Assembly: GCF_003284965.1 (NCBI RefSeq) | Contig: NZ_QMEW01000005.1 | Span: 161,132 to 225,131 of the forward strand | Reading direction: 5' to 3' | DNA length: 64,000 nt | Source: Mycolicibacterium sp. GF69 | GTDB taxonomy: Bacteria; Actinomycetota; Actinomycetes; Mycobacteriales; Mycobacteriaceae | Part shown: piece after piece, positions 8,641-18,869 of the stretch | Position numbering within the stretch: the stretch's first letter is position 1 | Layout of the letters: the number at the start of each line of letters is the position of its first letter | Position numbers and translations under genes: made by a program | The notes under the pieces: model-generated | Told to the model about the DNA's origin: nothing | Database searches by the model: none | Seen by the model: the letters and a program-made list of their open reading frames with translations, nothing else

Positions 8641-9423
8641 ATGGCTGGATTACTCAAAGATCGAGTCGTCGTCATCAGCGGCGTCGGACCGGCGCTGGGC
8701 ACGACGCTCGCCCGGCGGTGCGCACAGGAGGGCGCGGACCTCGTACTCGCGGCCCGCACCGTCGAACGGCTCGAGGACGTCGCCAAGCAGATCACCGACC
8801 TGGGGCGGCGCGCGCTGTCGGTCGGTACCGACATCACCGACGAGGCGCAGGTCACCAACCTCGTCGAGCAGTCGCTGGAGGCGTACGGCCGAGTGGACGT
8901 CTTGATCAACAACGCATTTCGCGTTCCGTCGATGAAGCCGTTCGCCAACACGACGTTCGAGCACATGCGCGACGCAATCGAGTTGACGGTCTTCGGCGCG
9001 CTGCGGATGATCCAGGGATTCACGCCCGCGTTGGCGGAGACCAAGGGATCCGTCGTCAACGTGAACTCCATGGTGGTGCGCCACTCACAGGCCAAGTACG
9101 GCGCGTACAAGATGGCCAAATCGGCGTTGTTGGCGATGTCGCAGACGCTCGCGACCGAACTGGGCGAGCAGGGTGTGCGGGTGAATTCGGTGCTGCCGGG
9201 CTACATCTGGGGCGGAACCTTGAAGGGTTATTTCGAGCACCAGGCCGGTAAGTACGGGACCAGCGTCGACGACATCTACAACGCCGCCGCCGCGGGTTCC
9301 GACCTCAAACGGCTGCCGACCGAGGACGAGGTGGCCTCGGCAATTCTGTTCATGGCAAGCGATCTGTCCAGTGGGATCACCGGCCAGGCGCTGGACGTCA
9401 ACTGCGGGGAGTACAAGGCGTGA
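8641..9423 (+). CDS. Short-chain dehydrogenase/reductase (Rv3530c-like)
   Basis: The 260-residue SDR has the nucleotide-binding motif SGVGPALGTTLA (about 13-24), the NNAF motif (about 98-101) and the catalytic Tyr/Lys in KYGAYKMAKSA (about 152-162). A Ser lies upstream in VNSMVV. Arg residues after the second strand (LAARTVERL) favour NADP(H) or a mixed preference. It starts 2 bp after the unknown gene and its stop overlaps the sulfotransferase GTG, so it is translationally coupled inside a KstR-controlled unit. An oxidoreduction of a steroid-CoA or other lipid is likely, but the substrate is unknown. Confidence 0.85.
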   Translation: MAGLLKDRVVVISGVGPALGTTLARRCAQEGADLVLAARTVERLEDVAKQITDLGRRALSVGTDITDEAQVTNLVEQSLEAYGRVDVLINNAFRVPSMKPFANTTFEHMRDAIELTVFGALRMIQGFTPALAETKGSVVNVNSMVVRHSQAKYGAYKMAKSALLAMSQTLATELGEQGVRVNSVLPGYIWGGTLKGYFEHQAGKYGTSVDDIYNAAAAGSDLKRLPTEDEVASAILFMASDLSSGITGQALDVNCGEYKA

Positions 9424-10565
9424 GTCCCCGGACCGACGTCGGCACCGTCGAAGATCTGCACGCCTCGGCCACCAAGGCGTGCGGCCTCGACGACTTCGGC
9501 GGCGACGACGACAACTACCGCGAGGCGCTCGGCGTGCTGCTCGAGTCCTACCGCCGCGACGCCGATCTCACCGAGTTCGGCAGCAAGATGCAGCGCTTCT
9601 TCGTGCGCAACGCACTGGTGGCCCGGTTGGTCTCCGAGGCGGCGTGGAAGCAGCACCCGCAGCATGCCGACGTCGCGATCTCCAAACCGATCTTCGTGAC
9701 GGGTCTGCCTCGCACCGGCACCACCGCCATTCACCGACTCCTGGCGGCCGATCCGCGACACCAGGGGCTTGAGCTGTGGCTGGCCGAATACCCGCAGCCC
9801 CGCCCGCCTCGCGAAACATGGCCGCAGAACCCGATATTCGCCCAGCTTGACGCCCAGTTCAGCAAGGCTCACGCGGAGAACCCCGACTACACCGGACTGC
9901 ATTACATGACGGCCGACGAGGTGGAAGAGTGCTGGCAGTTGCTGCGCCAGTCGCTGCACTCGGTGTCCTACGAGACGCTGGCGCACCTACCGACGTATTC
10001 GCGGTGGTTGGCCGAGCAGGATTGGACGAGACCGTATCAGCGGCACCGCAAGAACCTTGCGCTGATCGGGCTGAACGAACCCGAGAAGCGCTGGGTGCTC
10101 AAGAATCCCAGCCACCTGTTCGCCCTCGACGCGCTGTTCAATACCTATCCCGACGCGCTCATCATCCAATGCCACCGGCCGCCGGAGACGATCATGGCGT
10201 CGATGTGCTCGCTGGCCCAGCACACCACCGAGGGGTGGTCGAACACGTTCGTCGGCGAAACGATCGGTCGCGATAACCTCGAGACCTGGTCGCGTGGTTT
10301 CAAGCTGTTCAATACCGAACGCGCCAAACATGATCCGGCCCAGTTCTACGATCTGGACTACTTCGATCTGGTCAAGGACCCCGTCGGTGCCGTGGCAGAC
10401 ATCTACCAAGCGTTCGGAATCGAGTTCACCGATCCCGCCCGTGACGCGGTGACGGCCACGCACGAGGAGAGCCAGAAAGGCCCGCGCGCGCCGAAGCACA
10501 CCTATTCGCTCGCCGACTACGGCCTGACCGACGACGAGGTCAAGGACCGCTTCAAGGGGCTGTGA
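9420..10565 (+). CDS. Sulfotransferase-family protein (Rv3529c-like)
   Basis: The 381-residue protein carries the 5'-phosphosulfate-binding loop FVTGLPRTGTTAIHRLL (about 92-108). A later segment, QCHRPPETIMASMCSL, fits the 3'-phosphate-binding region. These are the marks of PAPS-dependent sulfotransferases. The GTG start overlaps the SDR stop (GTGA), so it is the last gene of the KstR-headed trio. Sulfation of a sterol or lipid is possible, but no substrate has been assigned to this actinobacterial group. The gene converges with the lipoprotein gene, whose stop lies 4 bp away. Confidence 0.8.
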   Translation: MSPRTDVGTVEDLHASATKACGLDDFGGDDDNYREALGVLLESYRRDADLTEFGSKMQRFFVRNALVARLVSEAAWKQHPQHADVAISKPIFVTGLPRTGTTAIHRLLAADPRHQGLELWLAEYPQPRPPRETWPQNPIFAQLDAQFSKAHAENPDYTGLHYMTADEVEECWQLLRQSLHSVSYETLAHLPTYSRWLAEQDWTRPYQRHRKNLALIGLNEPEKRWVLKNPSHLFALDALFNTYPDALIIQCHRPPETIMASMCSLAQHTTEGWSNTFVGETIGRDNLETWSRGFKLFNTERAKHDPAQFYDLDYFDLVKDPVGAVADIYQAFGIEFTDPARDAVTATHEESQKGPRAPKHTYSLADYGLTDDEVKDRFKGL

Positions 10566-10569
10566 GGGG

Positions 10570-11217
10570 TCACGCCGCCGTGTTGGCCAGCGCTTGGACC
10601 CGGTCGAGTGCGGCCTCGGCCAGCGACCGCACGTCGTAGCCGTTGGCGGGACCGCACGTCGAGATCTCGATTGCGGCGTTGTGCGCGGCGACGAATGCGC
10701 TGTCGCACGCCCAATTGTCGCCGCGGAACGACCAGAGCAAGATTTCGGGATGACCCGACTCGACCGGCGCCAACAGCTGGAAGGCGTACTCCCGACCCGC
10801 CATGCTGGTGACCCGGAAGGTCGTCGGGCGGCAGGACTCGATAGTTCGCTTGGCCTGTGCGAGCGCATCTTTGGCGTCGAAGTCGGCGCGAAAGACCCCG
10901 ACCATCTCCTCGACGTACACCTCACGCCCGTCGTGGCTGGTCGTCCAGTGTCCGCCGTCGTACGCCGCGGGATCGTGATCGGCGATGAACGGCGGGTCGA
11001 CCTCGCGGGCCACCCCGGCGCAGCGGGCCGGTTCGACCGATACGAACAGGTTGCCGTCGCCCTTGGAGATCTCAGGACTCAGCAGGTCGCCGACCTGGCC
11101 GGCGGTGATCGGTGCGACCGGCGGTTCGGCCGTGGGCTGTGGCGTGTCGACCATCCGTTGACAACCCGGCGCAGCGCTCAGCGCGAGCAGAACCAGAGTG
11201 ACCAAGATACGGCGCAT
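10570..11217 (-). CDS. Lipoprotein with PknH-type extracellular sensor domain
   Basis: The 215-residue product has a lipoprotein signal ending in AAPGC (acylated Cys19). The rest is an exported domain with four more cysteines (CAGV, SCRP, ACDS, TCGP), a spacing that fits the two disulfides of the PknH C-terminal sensor domain found in many mycobacterial lipoproteins. It probably sits on the outer face of the cytoplasmic membrane and binds a small ligand, but no ligand is known. It ends 4 bp from the convergent sulfotransferase gene and starts 36 bp downstream of the gene following kshA, so it may share that transcript. Confidence 0.75.
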   Translation of the reverse strand: MRRILVTLVLLALSAAPGCQRMVDTPQPTAEPPVAPITAGQVGDLLSPEISKGDGNLFVSVEPARCAGVAREVDPPFIADHDPAAYDGGHWTTSHDGREVYVEEMVGVFRADFDAKDALAQAKRTIESCRPTTFRVTSMAGREYAFQLLAPVESGHPEILLWSFRGDNWACDSAFVAAHNAAIEISTCGPANGYDVRSLAEAALDRVQALANTAA

Positions 11218-11253
11218 TTCAAGGCACCTTAACGCCTTCTGGCGAGGGAGAGG

Positions 11254-11733
11254 CTAGCCGTCACCGGGTGAGGGGGCCGACGACATCTCTTCCAGGCATC
11301 CCTCGGCGACGGCGTGCTTGATGCTGTCGGCCAGCCGGGGACAGGTCTTCTCGCGGGCGGGGTCGCCGCCGGACTCCCGGATCTCGGTGAAATACGCACA
11401 GCGTCGCGATGCCTCGGTGTTCCACTGCACCGACGTGTGCGCCGGCCCCAGCTTCTTGACGTCCACCGCGACGTGGCAGAACCGGCAGTCGATCGACACC
11501 AGGCCCGACCTCAAGTACCGCTCGCGGTCCTGCTGGGTGGCCTCCCGCAGCGCGGCCGCACGCTCGGCTCCCAAAGACGGTGCCTTCGACCAGATTCCGG
11601 GGCGTCTGCCACCGGGGTCATGGCCGTGGCTGTGGTCGTCGTCGTCGTGCGCACCGTGCAGCAGCAACATCGCCCGGGCCAGCCGGTCGACAATCTGGCC
11701 CGGTTCCGCGGGGGCGTCGTCGTGCGGGGTCAT
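11254..11733 (-). CDS. Conserved hypothetical protein downstream of kshA (Rv3527-like)
   Basis: The 159-residue acidic soluble protein is of unknown function. It contains a His/Asp-rich stretch HDDDDHSHGHD (about 30-40) that could bind metal. Four cysteines are present, two of them in DCRFC and two in RRCAYF and KTCPRL. The ATG overlaps the kshA stop (ATGA), so the two genes are translationally coupled. The order kshA followed by this gene matches Rv3526-Rv3527. The Cys pattern could hold an iron-sulfur cluster or zinc; this is only a suggestion. Confidence 0.7.
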   Translation of the reverse strand: MTPHDDAPAEPGQIVDRLARAMLLLHGAHDDDDHSHGHDPGGRRPGIWSKAPSLGAERAAALREATQQDRERYLRSGLVSIDCRFCHVAVDVKKLGPAHTSVQWNTEASRRCAYFTEIRESGGDPAREKTCPRLADSIKHAVAEGCLEEMSSAPSPGDG

Positions 11734-12884
11734 GAACCTGGCGTGCTCGATTCCTTCTCTTGCGCTTGACGCTTGAGGTTCTCCTCGACCTCGACGTGCC
11801 ACTTCTCGTTGGCTGCCGTCGTGTCGACCTCGATCTCGAAGCGGTCGGTCATATCAGATGTCACGTCGGCGACGTCGACATAGAACTGCTGGTACCACCG
11901 GCGCATCTGATAGACCGCGCCGTCCTCCTCGACCAACAGCGGATTGTCGATGCGCGTCTTGTGCTTCCAGATCTCGACGTCCTGCAGGAAGCCCTTGCTG
12001 ACACCCTCGGTGAACGTGTTGGCCAGCTTCTCGGTCATCGCCTCGTCCAGGCCCTTGGGCTTCTCGACGATCACACCCCACTGCAGCATGAACGAGTTCT
12101 GCGTGACGGGGTAGTGGCAGTTGATCAGGATCGACTCGGCCTTGTAACCGCCGTAGTTGTTGTGCAGCCAGTTGATCATGAACGACGGGCCGAAGTAGGA
12201 CGCCTCGGAGTCCAGATGCGCCTCACCGTAGGTGGTGCCCATGTCGCTGATGTCGGGCCGGCCCACGTTGTGCAGGTACTGGCTGGCGATGTGGCCCTCG
12301 AAGACGTTCTTGAAGTACGTCGGCAGCCCGTAGTGGATGTAGAAGAAGTGCGCCATGTCGGTGACGTTGTCGATGATCTCGCGGCAGTTGGCGTTCTCGA
12401 TCAGGATCGAGTTCCACTTCCAGTCGGTCCACTCGTCGCTCTCGACCTCCGGGATCTCGGGGATCCGGACCTCCGGCTGCGGCGGGTTGCCCTCGTGGTC
12501 GTGCCAGACGAACAACAGCCCGCCGCGCACATCGGTCTCCCAGGCGCGGGTGCGGGCCAGCCGCGGTGTGCGCTTGGCGTAGGGCACCAGCTTGCACTTG
12601 CCGTCGCCGCCCCAGCGCCAGTCGTGGAACGGACAGGCCACCTCGTCGCCCTTGATGGTGCCCTGGGCGAGGTTGCCGCCCATGTGGCGGCAGTAGCCGT
12701 CCAGCACCTTCACCTCACCATGCGAGTCGGCGAAGACCACCAGCATGGTGCCGAAGATCTCCACGCCGTGCGGCTTGCCGTCCAGGTAGTCCTTCACGGG
12801 TCCGAGGCAGTGCCAGCCCCGGGCGTACCTGTCCGGCAGGGCGCCGGTGTCGATCTCGCGAATGCCTGCGGCTTCGGTAGTCAC
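11730..12884 (-). CDS. kshA: 3-ketosteroid 9-alpha-hydroxylase, oxygenase component
   Basis: The 384-residue Rieske oxygenase has [2Fe-2S] ligands C65, H67, C84 and H87 (CRH and CPFH). The mononuclear iron site is in NVTDMAHFFYIHYG, about residues 175-190. With the reductase KshB, encoded elsewhere, it hydroxylates 1,4-androstadienedione-type steroids at C9; this leads to opening of ring B after KstD action. Length and motifs match KshA closely. The start is GTG, with gggagg 8 nt upstream, and a KstR operator lies 30 bp before it. It is the first gene of the leftward unit with the Rv3527-like gene. Confidence 0.95.
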   Translation of the reverse strand: MTTEAAGIREIDTGALPDRYARGWHCLGPVKDYLDGKPHGVEIFGTMLVVFADSHGEVKVLDGYCRHMGGNLAQGTIKGDEVACPFHDWRWGGDGKCKLVPYAKRTPRLARTRAWETDVRGGLLFVWHDHEGNPPQPEVRIPEIPEVESDEWTDWKWNSILIENANCREIIDNVTDMAHFFYIHYGLPTYFKNVFEGHIASQYLHNVGRPDISDMGTTYGEAHLDSEASYFGPSFMINWLHNNYGGYKAESILINCHYPVTQNSFMLQWGVIVEKPKGLDEAMTEKLANTFTEGVSKGFLQDVEIWKHKTRIDNPLLVEEDGAVYQMRRWYQQFYVDVADVTSDMTDRFEIEVDTTAANEKWHVEVEENLKRQAQEKESSTPGS

Positions 12885-12913
12885 GGTGGGCCTCCCGTTT
12901 CTGTGTCTCTAAC

Positions 12914-12927
12914 TAGAACACGTTACA
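12914..12927. promoter_or_regulatory. KstR operator of kshA
   Basis: On the minus strand TGTAACGTGTTCTA fits TnnAACnnGTTnnA. A possible -10 TAGTTA overlaps its distal end. Sixteen consecutive bases here (12909-12924, minus strand) are identical to the proximal operator region of the mce4 promoter at 31971-31986. Divergent gene 12995 could also be affected. Confidence 0.85.
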
Positions 12928-12994
12928 GTTTTTCCCTTTCGGAGCGCAATCCAAACGGCTCTACCTGCGGCATGACCAGTTGTATAACCGAACG

Positions 12995-13525
12995 ATGCCG
13001 TTGTACTCCTTCGAGGGCCGCGCACCGACGGTCGATCCGGACGCGTTCATCGCGCCGACGGCCACGCTGGTGGGCGACGTGCACGTCGAGGCAGGCGCCT
13101 CGATCTGGTTCAACGCGGTGCTGCGGGCCGATTTCGCCCCGATCGTGGTCCGCGAGGGCGCCAACGTCCAGGACTGCTGCGTTTTGCATGCCCCGCCCGG
13201 CATCCCCGTCGACGTCGGGCCGGGTGCGACGGTGGCGCACGGCTGCGTCGTACACGGGGTGCACATCGGTGCGCGGGCGGTGCTGGCCAACAACTGCACG
13301 GTGCTCGACGGCGCGGTCATCGGGGCACGCAGCGTGATCGCGGCGCATTCGCTGGTCGTCGGGGGCACGAGAATTCCCGACGAGGTGGTGGTGATGGGCG
13401 CGCCCGCGAAGGTTCGCGGTCCGATCGAGGGGACCGGCGCACAGATGTGGGTGGACACCAATCCCGGCGCCTACCAGGACCTGGCCCGCCGCTACCGGGA
13501 GAGCCTGCGGCCGGTCGAGGGTTGA
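12995..13525 (+). CDS. Gamma-carbonic-anhydrase-like hexapeptide-repeat protein
   Basis: The 176-residue protein is built of left-handed beta-helix hexapeptide repeats (APTATLVGDVHVEAGASIW, then IGARAVLANNC and so on). Candidate metal-binding histidines are in VLHAPPG, VAHGCVVHG and VHIG, as in the YrdA/gamma-CA family. It resembles Rv3525c, which lies beside kshA in M. tuberculosis. Members bind zinc, but many lack proven carbonic anhydrase activity. ATG 12995 gives the usual family start (MPLYSFEG); a TTG at 12980 is also in frame. It diverges from kshA across the KstR box. Confidence 0.85.
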   Translation: MPLYSFEGRAPTVDPDAFIAPTATLVGDVHVEAGASIWFNAVLRADFAPIVVREGANVQDCCVLHAPPGIPVDVGPGATVAHGCVVHGVHIGARAVLANNCTVLDGAVIGARSVIAAHSLVVGGTRIPDEVVVMGAPAKVRGPIEGTGAQMWVDTNPGAYQDLARRYRESLRPVEG

Positions 13526-13526
13526 C

Positions 13527-14192
13527 TCACTGCGACTGGTTCAGGCCGGTTCGCAGCGCGATCAGCTGCATCTTGCCCACGTTGATCACGTAATCGTCGG
13601 TGGTGGTGTCGCCCGGCGCGCTCTGGAACTCCAGGCGCACCAATGCCGGCCCTTCCGTGAAGAGCAGGAGCGTGGTGGCCTTCTCTCCGTCTGCTGACGT
13701 GCCGACGGCCATCGTCCCGCCGGTGCCGACCGGCGCAGGTCGCGTGGTCGCGCCGGTGATCACGGTGTCGATGGTGGGCAGGGCATCACGCAACGTCTTG
13801 GCCGCGGTCTCGGCGTCCGGGTAGATCACGATCGTGTCGGCGATGGCGCGGGTGTCGTCCTGGTTGACGAACAGGGCACTGGCGCCGGGCAATCCGTTCG
13901 GCCCTGGGTTCGTCGACTGAACGGTGAACGTGTCCTCGGCGTCGCTGATGTCGGACCCCTGGAGCAGCAGGCGCGCGTAGTCGACGTCCTTGGCGTCCTC
14001 GGTGGCGGAGGTGGTCGTCGGAGCGGCCTGCGGCCCGGAGGTCGCGGGGGACGTCGTCGCGGAGGTGCTTGCGGTACCCGCGGTCGGATCGGGTGCTGAC
14101 GAATCACAGGCGACGGCGGCGGCGCAGACGAGCACGGCCAACAGCGCGGCGGATATGCGTTCGCGTGCGCAGAAGCGGCGGAATTGACTCAA
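13527..14192 (-). CDS. Putative lipoprotein, unknown function
   Basis: Starting at TTG 14192 the product is 221 residues, with a basic N-terminus, a hydrophobic core and a lipobox ending AVAC (Cys29). A Ser/Thr/Ala/Pro-rich linker (about 33-65) leads to a domain of about 150 residues without cysteine. This looks like an exported lipid-anchored protein on the outer membrane leaflet. I do not recognise the family. The start is uncertain: longer frames exist (ATG 14276, TTG 14234), but they add a charged stretch in front of the signal peptide. It converges with the gamma-CA-like gene, with stops 1 bp apart. Confidence 0.65.
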   Translation of the reverse strand: MSQFRRFCARERISAALLAVLVCAAAVACDSSAPDPTAGTASTSATTSPATSGPQAAPTTTSATEDAKDVDYARLLLQGSDISDAEDTFTVQSTNPGPNGLPGASALFVNQDDTRAIADTIVIYPDAETAAKTLRDALPTIDTVITGATTRPAPVGTGGTMAVGTSADGEKATTLLLFTEGPALVRLEFQSAPGDTTTDDYVINVGKMQLIALRTGLNQSQ

Positions 14193-14308
14193 TTCGATCT
14201 GACTTCGTCTCCAGGCTCGGTAAAGGTCAGCTTTCAACCGTACTGATCGCGCGCAGCGTGCCGCCGGACCAGTCATCCGGTCTATCGGTCAGCCGGTAGC
14301 GTGTCGGC

Positions 14309-15295
14309 ATGACGATCGGCCAGGTCGCCGAACTTTGGCGCTATCCCGTCAAGTCGCTGGGCGGCGAGCGCGTCGACCACATCGACATCGGCCCGCGCGC
14401 GGTCCACGGCGACCGACTCTGGGCGGTTCGCGACGTCGAGCGCGACGTGACCGCGTCGGCGCGCCGCATCCCTGCGCTGCTGACGGCGACCGCGCGCTAC
14501 GCCGAGACGTTGTCGCCGGATGCCGGACCGGGCAACGCCCCGGAGGTCGTGATCACGTTTCCCGACGGCGCCGAGATGTCCAGCAGCGACGACCGGGTGC
14601 ACGCGAGGCTCTCGGAGGTGGCTGGTCGCGAGGTGCGGTTGACCGCGCTGCCGCCCGTTCAGGACACCAGCCTGCACCGGTTGAGCAGACACGAGCGCGA
14701 GAACACGTCGATCGCCGCGATCCGCAGCGACCTCGGCGTCGGCGACGAGGAGAGGTTCCCGGACCTGTCGATGTACCGGGTGGTCGACCTGGCGACGCTG
14801 GCTCGCTACTCGACGCCGCCCGGCACGTTCGTCGACCTGGCACCGGTGCACGTATTGAGCACGACGAGCCTGCGGACGGTCGGCGCGGGAGCCGGCGGTG
14901 ATCCGTTGGATGTGCGCCGGTTCCGGCCGAACGTGCTCGTCGTACTCGACGACCCGTCCGACGCGCTGCCCGAATCACAGTGGACCGGCGGGCAGCTGAG
15001 CGTCGGCGGCGCGGTTCTCGAGGTGACCATGCCGACGATCCGCTGCGTGGTGCCCAGCCGCGCGCAACCGGGTCTGGAAGTCGACCGCCGCATCACCAAA
15101 GCCGTCGCCGAGCGGGCACAGCGATGCCTCGGTAGCTACTGCTGGGTGGACACGGCGGGTGCGGTTCGGGTCGGCGACCCGGTGGATCTGCGCACGGCGG
15201 CGGCCCCCAAACGCGTGCTCGTCGACGCCGCCCGGCGCACCAAACGGCTCACCTTGAGGCTGGCGACGGCTGCCGCGGAACGATTCGCCCGCTAG
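14309..15295 (+). CDS. MOSC-domain protein
   Basis: The 328-residue protein has an N-terminal MOSC beta-barrel (VAELWRYPVKSLGGE, about 5-19). A C-terminal MOSC domain follows, with RFRPNVLV and the conserved Cys in RCVVPSRAQPG (about 247-257). MOSC proteins carry or use sulfurated molybdenum cofactor, as in MOCS and mARC/YcbX-type reductases. A reductase acting on N-hydroxylated compounds is the closest known role. It is monocistronic and converges with the NTF2-like gene, overlapping its stop by 4 bp. No link to steroid genes is visible. A molybdenum hydroxylase cluster lies about 38 kb to the right, so cofactor supply is conceivable. Confidence 0.8.
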   Translation: MTIGQVAELWRYPVKSLGGERVDHIDIGPRAVHGDRLWAVRDVERDVTASARRIPALLTATARYAETLSPDAGPGNAPEVVITFPDGAEMSSSDDRVHARLSEVAGREVRLTALPPVQDTSLHRLSRHERENTSIAAIRSDLGVGDEERFPDLSMYRVVDLATLARYSTPPGTFVDLAPVHVLSTTSLRTVGAGAGGDPLDVRRFRPNVLVVLDDPSDALPESQWTGGQLSVGGAVLEVTMPTIRCVVPSRAQPGLEVDRRITKAVAERAQRCLGSYCWVDTAGAVRVGDPVDLRTAAAPKRVLVDAARRTKRLTLRLATAAAERFAR

Positions 15296-15708
15296 ATCTT
15301 TCGCGCGCTCGCGGTTGCCCGGTCCAGTTCCCAGTAGGCGCGCAGCGCGACGATCTTGCCTTCGTCGTTGACGCGATAGGTGAACACACCCTCGGCCGTC
15401 ACCTGGTAGCCGGCTGACCTGATCACGATGCTGCCGACGTTGGCTTCCTCGTCACCGCACTGGTAGGTCTTCTCGAAATTGAACCGCAGTTCGCTGGGCG
15501 CGATCGCCATGTCGTAGAACTTCGAGATCGCTTCCTTGCCGCGGTGGCCCAGGCCTTCGGGGTCGAAGTGTGACGGACCGATCGGATCCTCGACGATCGC
15601 GTCGTCGGCGAAGTTGTCGAGCCAGGCCTGCTTGTCGTGCGCGATGGCGGCCTCCCGGGACCGCTTGCCCGCCAGGTGAACCGGGGCGTCGGGATTGGTG
15701 ACGCTCAC
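15292..15708 (-). CDS. NTF2-like / ketosteroid-isomerase-fold protein
   Basis: The 138-residue protein begins at a GTG that overlaps the stop of the LLM gene (GTGA). It has the SnoaL/NTF2 cone fold pattern: an N-terminal helix with FADDAIVEDPIGPS (about 34-47), then strands with TAEGVFTYRVND and IVALRAYWELD. Proteins of this fold include delta5-3-ketosteroid isomerase and many hydrolases or dehydratases. It is the last gene of the KstR-boxed operon starting at 19859, so action on a sterol side-chain or ring intermediate is likely, but the reaction is not known. A longer upstream frame was rejected because it overlaps the LLM gene. Confidence 0.75.
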   Translation of the reverse strand: MSVTNPDAPVHLAGKRSREAAIAHDKQAWLDNFADDAIVEDPIGPSHFDPEGLGHRGKEAISKFYDMAIAPSELRFNFEKTYQCGDEEANVGSIVIRSAGYQVTAEGVFTYRVNDEGKIVALRAYWELDRATASARKI

Positions 15709-16588
15709 TGCTGCCAGCCCGAGTGGATGTACGTCTCGGCGAACCGCTTCATCGCGTCCTTCTTCGCCTCCAGCGGGGCGTCGAAGCCGAGTCCCTCGAA
15801 CATCCACGGCATCCCGATGTAGTCGGTGACGCCCGCGGCCAACAGATCGCGGTGGCCGTCGACGCCGAACTTGTCGATGCACACGACCTGGTATTCGAAC
15901 GGATCGTCGGCTCGGCCGGCATCAGCCAGCAGATTCTTCAACTTGGCGATGGTCTCGGCGATCTGGTCGCAGGTCATCATGGCACTGGTCCAGCCGTCCC
16001 CGATGCGGACCGCCCGCTTCAGCGCGACGTCGGTATGACCGCCGACGTAGAACGGCACCGGTTCGGTCGGCGCTGGGCTCATCTGCAGCCGGTCGAAATC
16101 GTAGAACTCGCCGTGGAATTCGACCATGCCGCCGGCGAGAATGAGTTTGATGACGTCGATCATCTCGTCGACGCGCTTGCCGCGCTTGGCATACGGTTGG
16201 CCGCACCACTCGAATTCCTCGGGTGCCCAGCCGATCCCGACGCCGAAGCCGAAGCGGTTGCTGGTCAGGTTGGCGACCGACCCCACCTGGCGAGCCATCA
16301 GCACCGGATTGCGTGAGCCGAGCTTCATCACGTTGGTGTAGAAGCGCACCTTCGACGTCACCGCGCCCATCGCGCCTGCGAGGATCAGCGGATCGACCCA
16401 CGGGGTGTTCTCGTCCCACATCCGCGAGCCGTCCGGGGTGTACGGGTAGTCCGCCGACTGCTTCTCCATGTAGAAGATGGAGTCGGGCAACGCGACGTTG
16501 TCGAAGCCGAGATCCTCTGCGGTCTTCGCGATCTCGATCAGCTGGTCGAGCGGGCTCATCGCCACGCTGACCGTGTACTTCATCCGCG

Positions 16589-16592
<4 letters not shown>
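15705..16592 (-). CDS. LLM-class F420-dependent oxidoreductase
   Basis: The 295-residue product has the luciferase-like TIM-barrel pattern: SVAMSPLDQLIEIAKTAEDLG at the start (split here), then GFGVGIGWAPEEFEWCG (about 108-124) and PFYVGGHTDVALKRAVRIGDGW (split, about 165-187). These enzymes use deazaflavin F420 or FMN to reduce or oxidise organic substrates. The GTG start overlaps the ltp3-like stop (GTGA); an ATG 9 bp further in is an alternative. The gene is part of the OB-fold/ltp4/ltp3/LLM/NTF2 operon. The substrate is unknown, possibly a sterol side-chain enone. Confidence 0.8.
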
Positions 16593-17770
<1,178 letters not shown>

Positions 17771-17801
17771 GAACTTGTCCCTTCGCTCTTCGCGCAAGCG
17801 C

Positions 17802-18857
17802 TCATCGTCCCTCCAGGACGGCCACCAGATTCTGTTGCAGCGCAGGGCCGCTGGTTGCGTGTGCCAGCACCCGCTGGGCGGAGCCGTTGAAGATGTGCTG
17901 CGCGGCGAAGCCGATGCGCTCCAGGCCCGCAGAGAACATCGGATTGGCCGAAAGTGCGCCGCCCGAGGGGTTCACCTTGGTCGACGACGGCAGGCCGATC
18001 GCCTCGGTGAGGATCAGCTGTTGGTGGGTGAACGGCGCGTAGATCTCGGCCACCTCGATCGAACCGGTGTCCCCGCCGGTCGCCGTGTTCGCCGACGCCG
18101 CCGTCGACGGTGAGGTGGTCAGGTCACGCGCGCCGAGGATCGGGGTCTCGATGCGATGTTCGAAACCGGTGATCCAGGCCGGGTTTTCCCGCAGTTCGCG
18201 AGCCCTGTCGCCCGCGGCCAGCACGATCGCCGACGCGCCGTCGGTGATCGGTGCGATGTCGTGGCGGCGCAGCGGATCGACGAAGCAGGGACGCTGGAGC
18301 AGTTCATCGATGCTCTTGGCCGGCTTCTCGCTGTCTGTGCGCCCCGCAGCTGCCATCGAGTCCAGCGCCACCTGCGCCATCTGCTCGGCGGTCCACTTGC
18401 CCGCGTCCAACCCGAACCGGGCCTGCAGGCCCGCCATCGACACCGAGTCCGGCCACAGCGGCGCGACGGTGTACGGGTCCGTCTGCAACGCCAGCACCCG
18501 GCGCAATGTGCCGGCCGAGGATTTGCCGAACCCGTAGACCAGCGCGGTCTCGACCTGACCGGTCAGCAGCTTGATGTAGGCCTCGTACAACGCCCACGCC
18601 GCGTCCATCTCGACGTGGCTCTCGTTGATGGGCGGCACCGCGCCGATCGAGTCGATCGCCGAAATGAACGAGAACGCCCGGCCGGCAAGGTAATCCGAAG
18701 ACCCCGAGCACCAGAAGCCGATGTCGGTCTGCTGCAGGCCGAGCTCGTCGTAGAGCTGGCGGAAACACGGCATCAACATCTCGACGCCGTTCGTGGTGCC
18801 GTCGGTGCGGCGGACGTGGGGCGCGTGCGCAAAGCCCACCACTGCGATATCAGTCAT
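17802..18857 (-). CDS. ltp4: Thiolase-fold lipid transfer protein, probable aldolase partner (Ltp4-like)
   Basis: This 351-residue thiolase-fold protein matches Rv3522 by order and size. It lacks the thiolase catalytic set: the nucleophile region reads ESHVEMDAAWALYEA with no Cys, the His-Asp-Cys motif is IYAPFTHQQ, and the C-terminal GHP motif is ANPMFSAG. A Tyr replaces the catalytic His, as in Ltp2. It is expected to pair with Ltp3 and the upstream OB-fold protein in retro-aldol cleavage of C24-branched sterol-CoA side chains. It lies 12 bp downstream of the OB-fold gene. Whether it carries its own active site or is structural is unclear. Confidence 0.83.
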   Translation of the reverse strand: MTDIAVVGFAHAPHVRRTDGTTNGVEMLMPCFRQLYDELGLQQTDIGFWCSGSSDYLAGRAFSFISAIDSIGAVPPINESHVEMDAAWALYEAYIKLLTGQVETALVYGFGKSSAGTLRRVLALQTDPYTVAPLWPDSVSMAGLQARFGLDAGKWTAEQMAQVALDSMAAAGRTDSEKPAKSIDELLQRPCFVDPLRRHDIAPITDGASAIVLAAGDRARELRENPAWITGFEHRIETPILGARDLTTSPSTAASANTATGGDTGSIEVAEIYAPFTHQQLILTEAIGLPSSTKVNPSGGALSANPMFSAGLERIGFAAQHIFNGSAQRVLAHATSGPALQQNLVAVLEGR

Positions 18858-18869
18858 TGATCGAAGCCT

